Shown piece by piece: positions 34,649-43,470 of a stretch of 64,000 bases of DNA (position 1 is the stretch's first letter; every line of letters begins with the position of its first letter). The stretch comes from CAVZMI01 sp050011775 (GTDB lineage: Bacteria > Bacteroidota > Ignavibacteria > UBA10030 > CAVZMI01). Made by a program: the position numbers and the translations under genes. The stretch is from NCBI GenBank assembly GCA_050011775.1, contig JBEKIL010000008.1, positions 62,001 to 126,000 on the forward strand, written 5' to 3'. The notes beneath the pieces are model-generated. The model was not told where the DNA came from and ran no database searches. It worked only from the letters and a program-made list of their open reading frames with translations.

Positions 34649-35305
34649 ATGTCACATCACCATCATTCGCGTCACCGTCATCCATATTTAGGAGGAATCA
34701 TTCTTATAACCATCGGAGTTCTTTTCCTCCTTGATAATCTTGGATATGCCCAAGTCGGCGATCTCATTCATACTTATTGGCCTGTTATTCTCGTCATCAT
34801 CGGGTTGAGTCTTCTCCTTCGGAGAAGTGATATGTACGAAGGTATCTCGACCTCTACCTCCGGGGTAGGTGATGCGGGAACAGGGACCGGCGGGAGCGAG
34901 GCTCATACATCGTCTCATAGTTTTTCGTCAAACATATCCGATCGGATATCCGAGGAAAACACATTTGGAGAGGTGAATCTCATCCTGACTTCGAAGAATT
35001 TTCAGGGAGGAAGTATCAGCACTGTTTTCGGAGAAGTCGAGATCGATGCAAACTCGATTGAATTGGCACCGGGCGAACAGCTGCTCCGGGTTCACACTGT
35101 ATTTGGAGACACACGTATCTCACTTCCGAAGGGGATTGGACTGCGTGTAACGGCGCATACGTCGTTCGGCAGTCTCCGTGTAATGAATGATTATAAAGAT
35201 GGCATTTTCCAGGAAATGGAATTTAAAACCGATGGATACGAGACAGCCGAGAAGAAATTGCGTTTGATTGTCTCACAGGTATTCGGAGCTCTACGGGTCC
35301 GGTAA
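34649..35305 (+). CDS. LiaF-like membrane protein (DUF5668-type N terminus)
   Basis: A 218-residue protein. The N terminus is strikingly His-rich (MSHHHHSRHRHPY) and could bind metal or be a chance run. Two helices follow (GGIILITIGVLFLLDNLGY; HTYWPVILVIIGLSLLL), as in LiaF/DUF5668. A low-complexity Ser/Gly/Thr linker lies at about 70-100. The C-terminal beta-helix-like domain (NTFGEVNLILTSKNFQGG, STVFGEVEIDANS, TVFGDTRISLPKG, VFGALRVR) is the repeating fold of cell-envelope stress proteins. It may sense envelope stress. AAGGAG precedes the ATG. The ferredoxin gene starts one base after the stop. Confidence 0.82.
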   Translation: MSHHHHSRHRHPYLGGIILITIGVLFLLDNLGYAQVGDLIHTYWPVILVIIGLSLLLRRSDMYEGISTSTSGVGDAGTGTGGSEAHTSSHSFSSNISDRISEENTFGEVNLILTSKNFQGGSISTVFGEVEIDANSIELAPGEQLLRVHTVFGDTRISLPKGIGLRVTAHTSFGSLRVMNDYKDGIFQEMEFKTDGYETAEKKLRLIVSQVFGALRVR

Positions 35306-35306
35306 T

Positions 35307-35594
35307 ATGCCTGTTGTGAGTTTCATACGATTGAACAAGCGAAAAAAAATCGCTTCCGGTGCAACGTTGATAGCTGCTGCGAATCGGTCTGGTATCCCGA
35401 TTAGACAATCGTGCGGAGGGGAGGGTGCATGCGGATGGTGTAAGGTTCGGATTGTTGAAGGAGCTGATAATCTTGCAGAGCCATCGCTGTCCGAAAGGAA
35501 GTTAATGCGTGAAAAGAAATTTTCAGCAGATGAACGGGCAGCATGCCGGGCAAAGATATTCGGTGATGTAGGCATCGTCGCAGATTATTGGTGA
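35307..35594 (+). CDS. Small [2Fe-2S] ferredoxin
   Basis: A 95-residue plant-type ferredoxin. The cluster ligands are C36, C42 and C45 in SCGGEGACGWC, and C80 in RAACRAK, the standard Cx5Cx2C..C spacing. The chain is basic near the start (RLNKRKK). The ATG at 35307 begins just after the stop of the preceding gene. It would carry electrons in the cytoplasm; its partner is not evident from neighbours, of which the nearest is the small ubiquitin-like protein 49 bases downstream. Confidence 0.88.
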   Translation: MPVVSFIRLNKRKKIASGATLIAAANRSGIPIRQSCGGEGACGWCKVRIVEGADNLAEPSLSERKLMREKKFSADERAACRAKIFGDVGIVADYW

Positions 35595-35643
35595 AATGGG
35601 GTATAATACCTTCGCATTTCAAGAGAATCCGCGGGAGGTATAA

Positions 35644-35925
35644 GTGGGCGTTATTAAAATTCATGTCTGTAAGAGTAAATCGGGTGAAGTTGTAAGCACG
35701 AATGTCCCCGATGATATTCCGATCCCTGAGGTGCTGCAGATCCTGGATAGCCGGCATGAGATTGGCATAAAAGGTAAACCGGAGCAGTTTGTCCTGTATA
35801 ACATCAGTCAGCAGTTCGAATATCATCCGACGGACACGCTGGCTGGAAGATCGACAGCCGATGGTGACCTGAGCATCGTTGTTGATACTTCATTTTGCAC
35901 TCCTGAGGCGATCATTCCAAAGTGA
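35644..35925 (+). CDS. Small beta-grasp (ubiquitin/YukD-like) protein
   Basis: A 93-residue protein starting with GTG behind a good GGGAGGT ribosome site. The pattern fits a ubiquitin-like beta-grasp fold: an N-terminal hairpin (VIKIHVCKSKSGEVVSTNVP), a helix (PIPEVLQILDSR), strands (QFVLYNISQQFEY), and the characteristic DTLAGRSTADGDLSIVVD turn where such proteins have tL.e..i.dGd.l.l. There is no C-terminal GG, so it is more like YukD/EsaB than a conjugated modifier. No E1/E2, JAB or type VII secretion genes are nearby. The function is unknown. Confidence 0.5.
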   Translation: MGVIKIHVCKSKSGEVVSTNVPDDIPIPEVLQILDSRHEIGIKGKPEQFVLYNISQQFEYHPTDTLAGRSTADGDLSIVVDTSFCTPEAIIPK

Positions 35926-35984
35926 AGCTGGAATGGCCCACTAGCAACGTTATATAATAATATCTTAAATTCGACCGGTCTTGT

Positions 35985-36671
35985 ATGGGAAAGATAAAAA
36001 CTGTTAAAAAAGAATCACCTGAAGAAAAAAGAAGCCGGGCGAAAAAGATTGTCTCCCTGCTTATGAAATCATATCCTGAAGCTATGACCGAGTTGACGTT
36101 CCAATCTCCACTGGAACTGCTTATCGCAACGATTCTCTCGGCACAATGCACCGATGTGCGGGTCAATATAGTTACAAAGGATCTTTTTAAAAAATACAGG
36201 ACGGTACAGGATTATGCAAAAATAAATCAGGCTGTTCTGGAAGAAGATATTCGGTCGACAGGATTTTATAAGAATAAGGCAAAGAACATCATTGAATGCT
36301 GCAAAGGGATTATCGAGCGGTTCGGGGGGAAAGTCCCGAATCGCATGGAAGATCTGGTAACACTTGCCGGGGTCGGACGTAAAACCGCAAATTGTGTGCT
36401 TGGCGGCGCCTTCGGCATCGTTGAAGGAATTGTAGTCGACACACATGTCGCACGACTGGCGGAAAGACTTGGTTTCACAAAGGAATCAGATGCTCCGAAG
36501 ATTGAACAGGATTTAATGGATCTTATTCCAAAAAGTTATTGGTATTTCTTCAGTAACGCTTTGATACTCCATGGCCGCCGGATATGTAACGCCCGCAAAC
36601 CGAATTGTTCCGGGTGTCCGCTACATATCTATTGCCCGTCGGCTGAAAAATATCTGCTTCAAATGAAATAG
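35985..36671 (+). CDS. nth: Endonuclease III
   Basis: A 228-residue DNA glycosylase/AP lyase for oxidised pyrimidines. The helix-hairpin-helix LVTLAGVGRKTANCVLG contains the catalytic Lys; the catalytic Asp is in VDTHVARLAERLGF. The C-terminal [4Fe-4S] cluster motif CNARKPNCSGCPLHIYC has the standard Cx6Cx2Cx5C spacing. It is about 15 residues longer than E. coli Nth, owing to a basic N-terminal extension (KIKTVKKESPEEKRSRAKK). The stop overlaps a possible GTG start of the following transporter. Confidence 0.95.
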   Translation: MGKIKTVKKESPEEKRSRAKKIVSLLMKSYPEAMTELTFQSPLELLIATILSAQCTDVRVNIVTKDLFKKYRTVQDYAKINQAVLEEDIRSTGFYKNKAKNIIECCKGIIERFGGKVPNRMEDLVTLAGVGRKTANCVLGGAFGIVEGIVVDTHVARLAERLGFTKESDAPKIEQDLMDLIPKSYWYFFSNALILHGRRICNARKPNCSGCPLHIYCPSAEKYLLQMK

Positions 36672-36679
36672 TGTTGCAG

Positions 36680-38254
36680 ATGATGCTTCGACAGAGAATA
36701 CATCCCCCTTTTGACATTGAGATTGAAAATCGCCGCCATCGCCCGTTGATCGTTCTGGCCGTCATGATTGGTAGTTTTCTCGGTGGACTTGATGTGACAG
36801 TTGTAGGGACCGCGATGCCGACGGTTGTTGCCGATCTCGGCGGTCTTCATTTCTATAGCTGGGTGTTTTCTGCCTATATGCTTGCGATGGCGGTCTGTAT
36901 GCCGCTGTTCGGAAGATTCTCCGACCTCTTCGGGAAAAAACGGATGTTCTTCTGGGCAGCCGCATTATTTTTATTGGGCTCCGGTTTGAGTGGTCTTTCG
37001 GGTGCAATGTGGCAGCTCGTGGTTTTTAGAACGATCCAGGGTATCGGCGCCGGCGGAGGTGGAATAGTTTCGATGGCGATCATCGCAAGCCTGTATTCGC
37101 CTCAACACCGTGCACGTGCAATGGGATATATATCGTCTGTGTGGGGCATTTCCAGTGTTGTCGGGCCTATACTGGGGAGCCTAATTGTCTCACAGCTGGG
37201 TTGGAGATGGGTGTTTTATGTGAATCTTCCATTCGGACTTCTTTCGATGCTGCTGCTTGCATCGGTCTTCCGGGAACAACGGCATATTGAACGGAGGCAA
37301 ATTGATTATCGCGGTGCCTTCAGTCTTACAGCGGCAATTCTCGTTCTGTTGATTGCATTTACTCAGATTGGAAAAGGCGAGTCAATCCTTGCATGGAATG
37401 TCGTTATCATGATAATCATCTTTCTCCTCATGATGACTTTTTTTTTCCGGACAGAACGAAGTATCCGTGATCCGCTCCTTCCCCTTCAATTATTCCGGCA
37501 GAGAGTTTTCACGCTTGCCAATATCTGCGGTTTCCTGAGCGGGTTTGCTATTTTCGGGGTCACTGCATTTCTTCCTTTGTTTGTTCAAGCGATAAAAGGA
37601 GGAACCCCGATGGATGCAGGTTTTGCCATTATGGGGACATCGCTCGGTTGGTCTTCGGCCAGCATTGGAAGCGGTCAGATTGTACATAGATTCGGGGAAA
37701 AAAGAATTATACTCTTCGGTATTTTAATAATGGGGGGTGGATTGGTTTTAGCTTCACAACTGACAGCCGAAAGTTCAATGTTTATGATTGAATGTGTAGC
37801 ACTTGCCGTTGGAATCGGAATGGGGATACAAACTCCGGTCCTTCTTACCGCAGTACAGAACTCTGTGGGTCCATCGGACATCGGTGTTGCGACATCGACG
37901 CATATGCTGGGGCGGACCATCGGTGGTGCTATTGGCGTAAGCATGATGGGTGCGGCATTAATGAATTCCGTTCAACTCCATATACGCGTTCTGGAAGCAG
38001 CAGGCGTTTTGAAAAATCTCCCCCCCCTTTTGCGGTCGAAGCTGGGTAATCCGCAGGAACTCCTCGGTGTACAACTCGGAAAATATATACATGGGAACGA
38101 ACTCAATATAATCCTCGAAGCTTTTTCTTCCTCATTACAAAATATCTTTCTAACCGGTCTGGTAACAGTGGCGATCTCGCTGATTCTATGGATTGCATTC
38201 CCGTCTGTATTCCCTCACCACGAACATTATCGATCGTCTTCACTTGAATCTTGA
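36680..38254 (+). CDS. MFS multidrug transporter, DHA2 (EmrB/QacA) type
   Basis: About 524 residues with 14 predicted helices. Helix 1 reads GSFLGGLDVTVVGTAMPTVV with the DHA2 Asp motif, motif A is GRFSDLFGKKRMFFW, and motif C is GISSVVGPILGSLI in helix 5. It exports drugs or lipophilic ions with proton exchange. Possible starts are GTG 36671 (overlapping the nth stop), ATG 36680 and ATG 36683; none has a clear ribosome site, and 36680 is a compromise. No adaptor gene of the EmrA type is adjacent. Confidence 0.9.
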   Translation: MMLRQRIHPPFDIEIENRRHRPLIVLAVMIGSFLGGLDVTVVGTAMPTVVADLGGLHFYSWVFSAYMLAMAVCMPLFGRFSDLFGKKRMFFWAAALFLLGSGLSGLSGAMWQLVVFRTIQGIGAGGGGIVSMAIIASLYSPQHRARAMGYISSVWGISSVVGPILGSLIVSQLGWRWVFYVNLPFGLLSMLLLASVFREQRHIERRQIDYRGAFSLTAAILVLLIAFTQIGKGESILAWNVVIMIIIFLLMMTFFFRTERSIRDPLLPLQLFRQRVFTLANICGFLSGFAIFGVTAFLPLFVQAIKGGTPMDAGFAIMGTSLGWSSASIGSGQIVHRFGEKRIILFGILIMGGGLVLASQLTAESSMFMIECVALAVGIGMGIQTPVLLTAVQNSVGPSDIGVATSTHMLGRTIGGAIGVSMMGAALMNSVQLHIRVLEAAGVLKNLPPLLRSKLGNPQELLGVQLGKYIHGNELNIILEAFSSSLQNIFLTGLVTVAISLILWIAFPSVFPHHEHYRSSSLES

Positions 38255-38580
38255 TTTATATTATCTTTACTTCCTTCGACTCATTCCGTCTCGAACCTGG
38301 CAGAACTTGATCTCGAAGCGGCATTTTTATGTGAAATAAACTTTTTCCTTTCTCCCCTCGACTCGCACTTCTCCAATCCCTCGACAAGCTCGGGACAAGA
38401 ATTCGAGAAGTGCTCGCTCGGGATAAACTTCTTGCCCTGAGCGACCCCGAGCGAGCGAACGGAGTGAGCAAGTCGAGGGGGAGTCGAAGGGTTTACTTTT
38501 ATCTGCTCTTGATTGATTGTCCCCCCCTTTTTTCGTACATTTTATCGTTCGTTTCTTCATTCATATATCCGTATTTTATA
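38255..38580. repeat. Palindrome-rich spacer before the acyltransferase gene
   Basis: 326 bases without a gene. It is filled with inverted repeats of the type CTCGCTCGGG..CCCGAGCGAG (about 38413-38455) and with GACTC/GAGTC-flanked units reading CTCGACAAGCTCGGGAC and GAGGGGGAGTCGAAGGG. Related pieces recur at 56.65 and 57.5 kb. An open frame passing through it into the acyltransferase is repeat sequence, not a real N-terminal extension. Confidence 0.6.
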
Positions 38581-39516
38581 ATGAAATATTCGTCACGCGA
38601 TGTCATTGAATTTGGTGCCTTCGCCGCACTGGGTGTGATCGTCCGGCTCCTTCCTCTCAGGGTCGCTCAGCGCTTTGGACGGCGTCTGGGGGAATTCATC
38701 TATACCACAATAAAAATACGACGCGAAATAACATACCAAAATCTCCGGGCTGCATTTCCCGAAAAAACTATGGAAGAGCTCGATGGGATCGCCCTCGAAG
38801 CATATTGTAATTTTGCGATCAACTTTATCGAAATGTTCTGGTTACCTCGCATGAACCATAGCGTTCTTCTTCATGTGGTAAAAGTCCGGAATGGCGAAGT
38901 GTTTCAGGAGATACGGAACCGCGGCAAAGGATACATCATGATCTCAGGACATTTTGGGAATTGGGAACTATTTGCATTTTCAATCTGCACATTGTTTAAT
39001 TCCCCGTCATTAATAATCGCTCAGAATCAACGCAACCCTCTCGTCAATGCTCTCCTGAACAAGTACCGGAGTCTGTGTGGGAACAGAATTGTTGCGATGG
39101 AACGATCTGTCCAGGAGACTCTGAGAGCCCTGCATCAGGGGCAGGGGGTGTTAATGCTTGCCGACCAGAGTGCACCGCGTGAGCGGATCTATATAGATTT
39201 TTTCGGCCGACCCGCGGCGACCTTCGAAGGACCCGCGGTGTTTGCACTCCGATCCGGTGCTCCAATCGTTATGGCATTTCTGATCCGTCAAAAGAATAAT
39301 ACATACGAGTTGGTATTCGAGGAGTTATCGACAACGGATTTGCATGAAGCAACGGAAGAGAATATCCATGAACTGACTAAACGGCACGTCAAAGTTCTTG
39401 AACGATATATACGTGAATACCCCGGGCAATGGCTCTGGCTCCATAAACGTTGGAAACATACAGAATATGCGCTGAGCCATGCATCCGAAGAAACGGTCAA
39501 CCCCGAATCGAAATGA
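38581..39516 (+). CDS. Lipid A biosynthesis lauroyl/myristoyl acyltransferase (LpxL/HtrB family)
   Basis: A 311-residue membrane-associated acyltransferase that adds secondary acyl chains to Kdo-lipid A. The catalytic Hx4E motif is SGHFGNWELFAF near residue 125, and LADQSAPRERIYIDFFGRPA is the family's second block, followed by FEGPAVFALRSGAPIVMAF. The ATG at 38581 (KYSSRDVIEF) matches the family start; it has no obvious Shine-Dalgarno. The stop overlaps the start of the heptosyltransferase by four bases, forming a lipopolysaccharide core operon. Confidence 0.9.
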   Translation: MKYSSRDVIEFGAFAALGVIVRLLPLRVAQRFGRRLGEFIYTTIKIRREITYQNLRAAFPEKTMEELDGIALEAYCNFAINFIEMFWLPRMNHSVLLHVVKVRNGEVFQEIRNRGKGYIMISGHFGNWELFAFSICTLFNSPSLIIAQNQRNPLVNALLNKYRSLCGNRIVAMERSVQETLRALHQGQGVLMLADQSAPRERIYIDFFGRPAATFEGPAVFALRSGAPIVMAFLIRQKNNTYELVFEELSTTDLHEATEENIHELTKRHVKVLERYIREYPGQWLWLHKRWKHTEYALSHASEETVNPESK

Positions 39517-40556
39517 TGACCCTGAGTTCCATTATCGTTGTCCAGACCGCGTTTATCGGTGATGCAGTTCTTACACTCCCGATGATCCAACGAATCAAGA
39601 ATTCGTATCCCGATATTTCGATTGATGTCATTACAATTCCCAGAACCGCTGAAATATTTCAGTCCCACCCTGCAATCAGAAATGTAATTGTCTATGATAA
39701 GCGGCATACCGACCGGGGTATTCGGGGGATTCTTAGCATGGTGCGGATACTTAAGTCAAAGGAATACACCGCCGCCCTAATACCTCACCGTTCATTCCGA
39801 AGTGCACTTATCCCGGCAATTGCGAGGATACCACTGCGTATCGGTTTTGATAAGAGTGCAGGTGCGTTCCTTATGACACACGTCATACCGTACCGTTCGG
39901 ATATACATGAGATAGAGCGGAATCAGACACTGCTGCGGGATATAGGTATTCCTATTACCGGAAAGGAATTGCCGTCGCTCTACCCTTCGACCAGTGATAA
40001 AGAATATATTACACACATTCTTACAGAGTGGGGAATACGGTCGAATTCCCCTTTTGTTGCCATCGCTCCCGGTTCTGTCTGGGCTACAAAACGCTGGCCG
40101 GCGGATAGATATGGACAGCTCATACGAATGCTGAACGGGAAGGGTGTCGTGTCGGTGTTGGTTGGTGGGAATGAAGACGCAGCCCTTTGCAGGGAGATCG
40201 TATCCCGCTCCGACATGGTCGGAACGGAATGCCCCTCCCTTGTTACCGCCGGTCGGTTGACGCTTCTCCAATCTGCAGCGCTTCTACAAAGGGCACGGGT
40301 CCTTGTCACGAACGATACCGCACCGATGCATCTGGCGGTGGCGATGCGTACTCCGGTCATTGCAATTTTTGGAGCGACTGTTCCGGCATTCGGATTTTCT
40401 CCTTACGGTGAATCGGATAAAGTAGTGGAGACCTTAGGACTTCCATGCCGGCCCTGCAGTATCCATGGAGGACAGCGATGCCCCATTAAAAAGTTCGATT
40501 GCATGGAGAAGATTTCAACGGATAGAGTATTTAACGAGGTACTACAGAAGCTATAA
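39513..40556 (+). CDS. Family 9 glycosyltransferase (ADP-heptose:LPS heptosyltransferase-like)
   Basis: A 347-residue GT-B enzyme. The N-terminal acceptor domain begins IIVVQTAFIGDAVLTLPMI, and the donor domain has VAIAPGSVWATKRWPADRYG and VTNDTAPMHLAVAMRTPVIA, which bind the ADP-heptose. Near the end, LPCRPCSIHGGQRCP carries cysteines typical of WaaF-like enzymes. The start (ATGATG at 39513) overlaps the acyltransferase stop. It transfers heptose to the inner core on the cytoplasmic face. It converges with mazG, overlapping it by six bases. Confidence 0.9.
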   Translation: MMTLSSIIVVQTAFIGDAVLTLPMIQRIKNSYPDISIDVITIPRTAEIFQSHPAIRNVIVYDKRHTDRGIRGILSMVRILKSKEYTAALIPHRSFRSALIPAIARIPLRIGFDKSAGAFLMTHVIPYRSDIHEIERNQTLLRDIGIPITGKELPSLYPSTSDKEYITHILTEWGIRSNSPFVAIAPGSVWATKRWPADRYGQLIRMLNGKGVVSVLVGGNEDAALCREIVSRSDMVGTECPSLVTAGRLTLLQSAALLQRARVLVTNDTAPMHLAVAMRTPVIAIFGATVPAFGFSPYGESDKVVETLGLPCRPCSIHGGQRCPIKKFDCMEKISTDRVFNEVLQKL

Positions 40557-41309
40557 ATCTTTCGCCTCATTCCACAGCATATCCATCTCGGCCAGCGAAA
40601 CGTTCTGGATGTCTTTTCCCTGTTCTTTTAATTTCTGTTCGATGTGTTTGAACCTTTTAATGAATTTATCGGTGGTTTTTCTCAGCGATAATTCCGGATT
40701 GATTTTTAAAAATCTTGCGTAATTCACGAGTGAAAAAAGCAAGTCGCCGAACTCCTCCTGTGCCTTTTCAAGATCGTCTGCTTCAAGGGCGGCATGAAAT
40801 TCCTTCACTTCTTCATCGACCTTCTTCCACACGTCGCTCCGATGTTCCCAATCAAAACCGACCTTGGCCGCACGTTCTTGAAGCCGTTGTGCGCGTAGTA
40901 ATGCGGGGAGTTCTTTCGGTACGCCGTCGAGATGCGACTTGCGTCCTTCGATCATTTTGAGCTTTTCCCAGTTTTGTTTCACTTCCTCTGCTCCACTTAC
41001 ATTAGTATCGCCAAATACGTGCGGATGCCGCCGGATAAGCTTTGCGTTTATTCCTTCGATAACATCCTCAAGATGGAATTCACTTTTTTCTTCTGCAATA
41101 ACCGAATGGAGAATCACGTGGAGAAGCACATCTCCTAATTCTTCACATAGAGCATTCCAATCGGTGTTATCAATTGATTCAATAATTTCGTATGTCTCTT
41201 CGATCAGGTGGTGACGAATCGATTCATGGGTTTGCTGTCGATCCCACGGACAATCCTTCCGGAGTTTGCGGACAATTGCTACAAGTTCAGGGAAATGGTC
41301 TGTTGACAT
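40551..41309 (-). CDS. mazG: Nucleoside triphosphate pyrophosphohydrolase MazG
   Basis: A 252-residue all-alpha NTP pyrophosphatase with two MazG domains. The first reads LRKDCPWDRQQTHESIRHHL, then EETYEIIESID and EELGDVLLHVILHS, giving the ExxE..ExxD magnesium-binding set. The second has DEEVKEFHAALEAD and EEFGDLLFSLVNYARFL. The enzyme hydrolyses non-canonical NTPs and influences stringent-response nucleotide pools. It stands alone on the minus strand and has no toxin partner. 41310-41483 has no gene. Confidence 0.94.
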   Translation of the reverse strand: MSTDHFPELVAIVRKLRKDCPWDRQQTHESIRHHLIEETYEIIESIDNTDWNALCEELGDVLLHVILHSVIAEEKSEFHLEDVIEGINAKLIRRHPHVFGDTNVSGAEEVKQNWEKLKMIEGRKSHLDGVPKELPALLRAQRLQERAAKVGFDWEHRSDVWKKVDEEVKEFHAALEADDLEKAQEEFGDLLFSLVNYARFLKINPELSLRKTTDKFIKRFKHIEQKLKEQGKDIQNVSLAEMDMLWNEAKDL

Positions 41310-41483
41310 AATGCTTCCTCTTTAGTGTACTGAGAAACCTAACGAAAATATTGCTAGATATCAATATTAAGAAGACACAAAATTGGGGTTTAAGGCACTA
41401 CTAGCTCATACCTGGCAGAACTTTCATTTGACGAAATTATCCATTAATATGAATCATTCCAATAATAATCTGCAGGCTCTTTC

Positions 41484-43256
41484 ATGACCCCGCGCCGCCT
41501 TTTAATCCTGTTCATTACTGTATTTCTCATTTCACTTTTTTTGATTCTTATGAATTCACAAACGAGGGTTGATCTTATTCTGACAAACGGAATGGTCTAT
41601 ACCGTCGATTCTGACAATACCATCGCTGAAGCAGTTGCGATCAAGGAGCATACTATCGTTGCCGTTGGGACGACGAAGGATATTACAAAGAAATATCGAT
41701 CGGAAACAACTATCGATCTAAAAGGGAAAGCCGTATACCCCGGCTTCATCGATTCACACGCTCACTTTGTAGGGATCGGGACTGCGCTGATGACCTTGAA
41801 TCTCGTAGGCACTCAATCGCCCGAAGAGATCGGATCACTGGTTTATGAGCAAATCAAGAAGAAAGGGATCGACCGTTGGGTTCGGGGCCGTGGATGGGAC
41901 CAGAATAATTGGACTGTAAAACAATTCCCGACCGTAGAAATGCTTGATAAAGTGGCTCCGGAAACACCTGTATATCTTCTACGGGTTGATGGCCACGCGG
42001 TGTGGGTGAATTCGAAAGTCCTCAACCTCGCAGGTATTACACGCGATACAGAGGAGCCGGAAGGCGGAACCATAGTAAGAAATAGAAAAGGAGAACCAAC
42101 AGGAATTTTCATCGACAATGCGATTCGGCTCGTAGAATCTGTTCTTCCGCCGCCAACAGATGATGAAATAACGGAAGCGATACAACTGGCCATGCAAACA
42201 TGTGTACGGTACGGGCTGACGGAAATACACGACATGGGTGTGACGTCGCAAATGATTCGGCTCTATAAAAAATTGATTGATGCAAATTCTTTTCCATTTA
42301 GGATCTATGCAGCGATCGACGGTCCTGGTGAAACCTGGGAGGAATATAAAAAAATAGGGCCGGAACATGACTATGGAAACCATCGATTGGCAGTCCGGGC
42401 AATCAAAATGTATGTTGATGGGGCGCTTGGCTCGAGGGGAGCGGCTCTCGTAGAACCCTACAGCGACGATCTCACGACAAGAGGACTGACAGTCGAGAGA
42501 AGCGCAACTCTCACGGCGATAGCAAAAGAAGCTCTTCAGTATGATTTTCAGCTCGTAACGCACGCAATAGGGGATCGTGGGAATGCGATTCTATTGGATG
42601 CATATGAGGAAGCATTCAATACTTTTCCTGAAAAAGCAAAGCAGGCCCGCTTTCGTGACGAGCATGCGCAGGTTCTTGATGAAAAAGATATACCGCGTTT
42701 TGCCGCGCTCGGCGTCATTCCAAGCATGCAGCCTTCCCATTGCACTTCGGATATGCGATGGGCAGAGGCACGCCTCGGTCCGAAACGAATCCGTGGAGCC
42801 TATGCATGGCGGTCACTCCTCGATACAGGTGTTAAAATTGCAGGGGGCTCTGATTCGCCTGTCGAGAGTCCGAATCCACTTCTTGGATTCTATGCCGCAA
42901 TCACTCGACAGGATTCCGATGGCATCCCTTCTTCATGGAAAGACGTTGCGGCGGGATTTCAAATGTCATCAGCCGGGATAGTTGACACCGGACAGTTTGA
43001 GGGGGGCTGGTATGCACATCAACGAATGACCAGAAAAGAAGCCCTCCGATCGTTCACCCTGTGGGGTGCCTATGCGGCATTCCAGGAAGATATAAAAGGG
43101 AGCGTCGAAGCGGGAAAGCTTGCCGACCTTACAATTCTTTCGAAGGATATAATGACAATTCCGGAAAGGGATATCCTCACGACCGAGGTGGAAATGACAA
43201 TTATCGATGGTCAGATCGTTTATGCCCAATTAGGGTCCAGGACCTCCCCACATTAA
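41484..43256 (+). CDS. Amidohydrolase family protein (YtcJ-like), membrane anchored or exported
   Basis: A 590-residue amidohydrolase. An N-terminal helix (RRLLILFITVFLISLFLIL) anchors it or exports it. The metal motif is YPGFIDSHAHFVGIG near residue 90; later metal-site residues are in EIHDMGVTS, VTHAIGDRGN, DEHAQVLD and AGGSDSPVESPNPLLGF. The order fits YtcJ-type metal-dependent hydrolases acting on formamides or other amides; the substrate is unpredictable. Single gene with its own upstream spacer. Confidence 0.88.
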   Translation: MTPRRLLILFITVFLISLFLILMNSQTRVDLILTNGMVYTVDSDNTIAEAVAIKEHTIVAVGTTKDITKKYRSETTIDLKGKAVYPGFIDSHAHFVGIGTALMTLNLVGTQSPEEIGSLVYEQIKKKGIDRWVRGRGWDQNNWTVKQFPTVEMLDKVAPETPVYLLRVDGHAVWVNSKVLNLAGITRDTEEPEGGTIVRNRKGEPTGIFIDNAIRLVESVLPPPTDDEITEAIQLAMQTCVRYGLTEIHDMGVTSQMIRLYKKLIDANSFPFRIYAAIDGPGETWEEYKKIGPEHDYGNHRLAVRAIKMYVDGALGSRGAALVEPYSDDLTTRGLTVERSATLTAIAKEALQYDFQLVTHAIGDRGNAILLDAYEEAFNTFPEKAKQARFRDEHAQVLDEKDIPRFAALGVIPSMQPSHCTSDMRWAEARLGPKRIRGAYAWRSLLDTGVKIAGGSDSPVESPNPLLGFYAAITRQDSDGIPSSWKDVAAGFQMSSAGIVDTGQFEGGWYAHQRMTRKEALRSFTLWGAYAAFQEDIKGSVEAGKLADLTILSKDIMTIPERDILTTEVEMTIIDGQIVYAQLGSRTSPH

Positions 43257-43470
43257 CGAGTTTGACTTATATTCTCCAGATAGTTACTGTAAGTTATTGA
43301 TATAATTAGGTTTATGCCACATTTCCGACAGCATCTCCAGTGGTGTGAAACTCGTAAAAATATTTTAATATATCTAAAGAAAACGTTCTTCGTTGTCGAT
43401 AATAAATTTAAAGAATTCCAACCCTTATGTGATTATTCAGGTCGACCGTCTAGACTCCGGTACTGTACAT

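Noticed and set aside
38410..38580. In-frame extension upstream of the acyltransferase
   Set aside because: It reads through repeat sequence; the family start and protein length fit the ATG at 38581.
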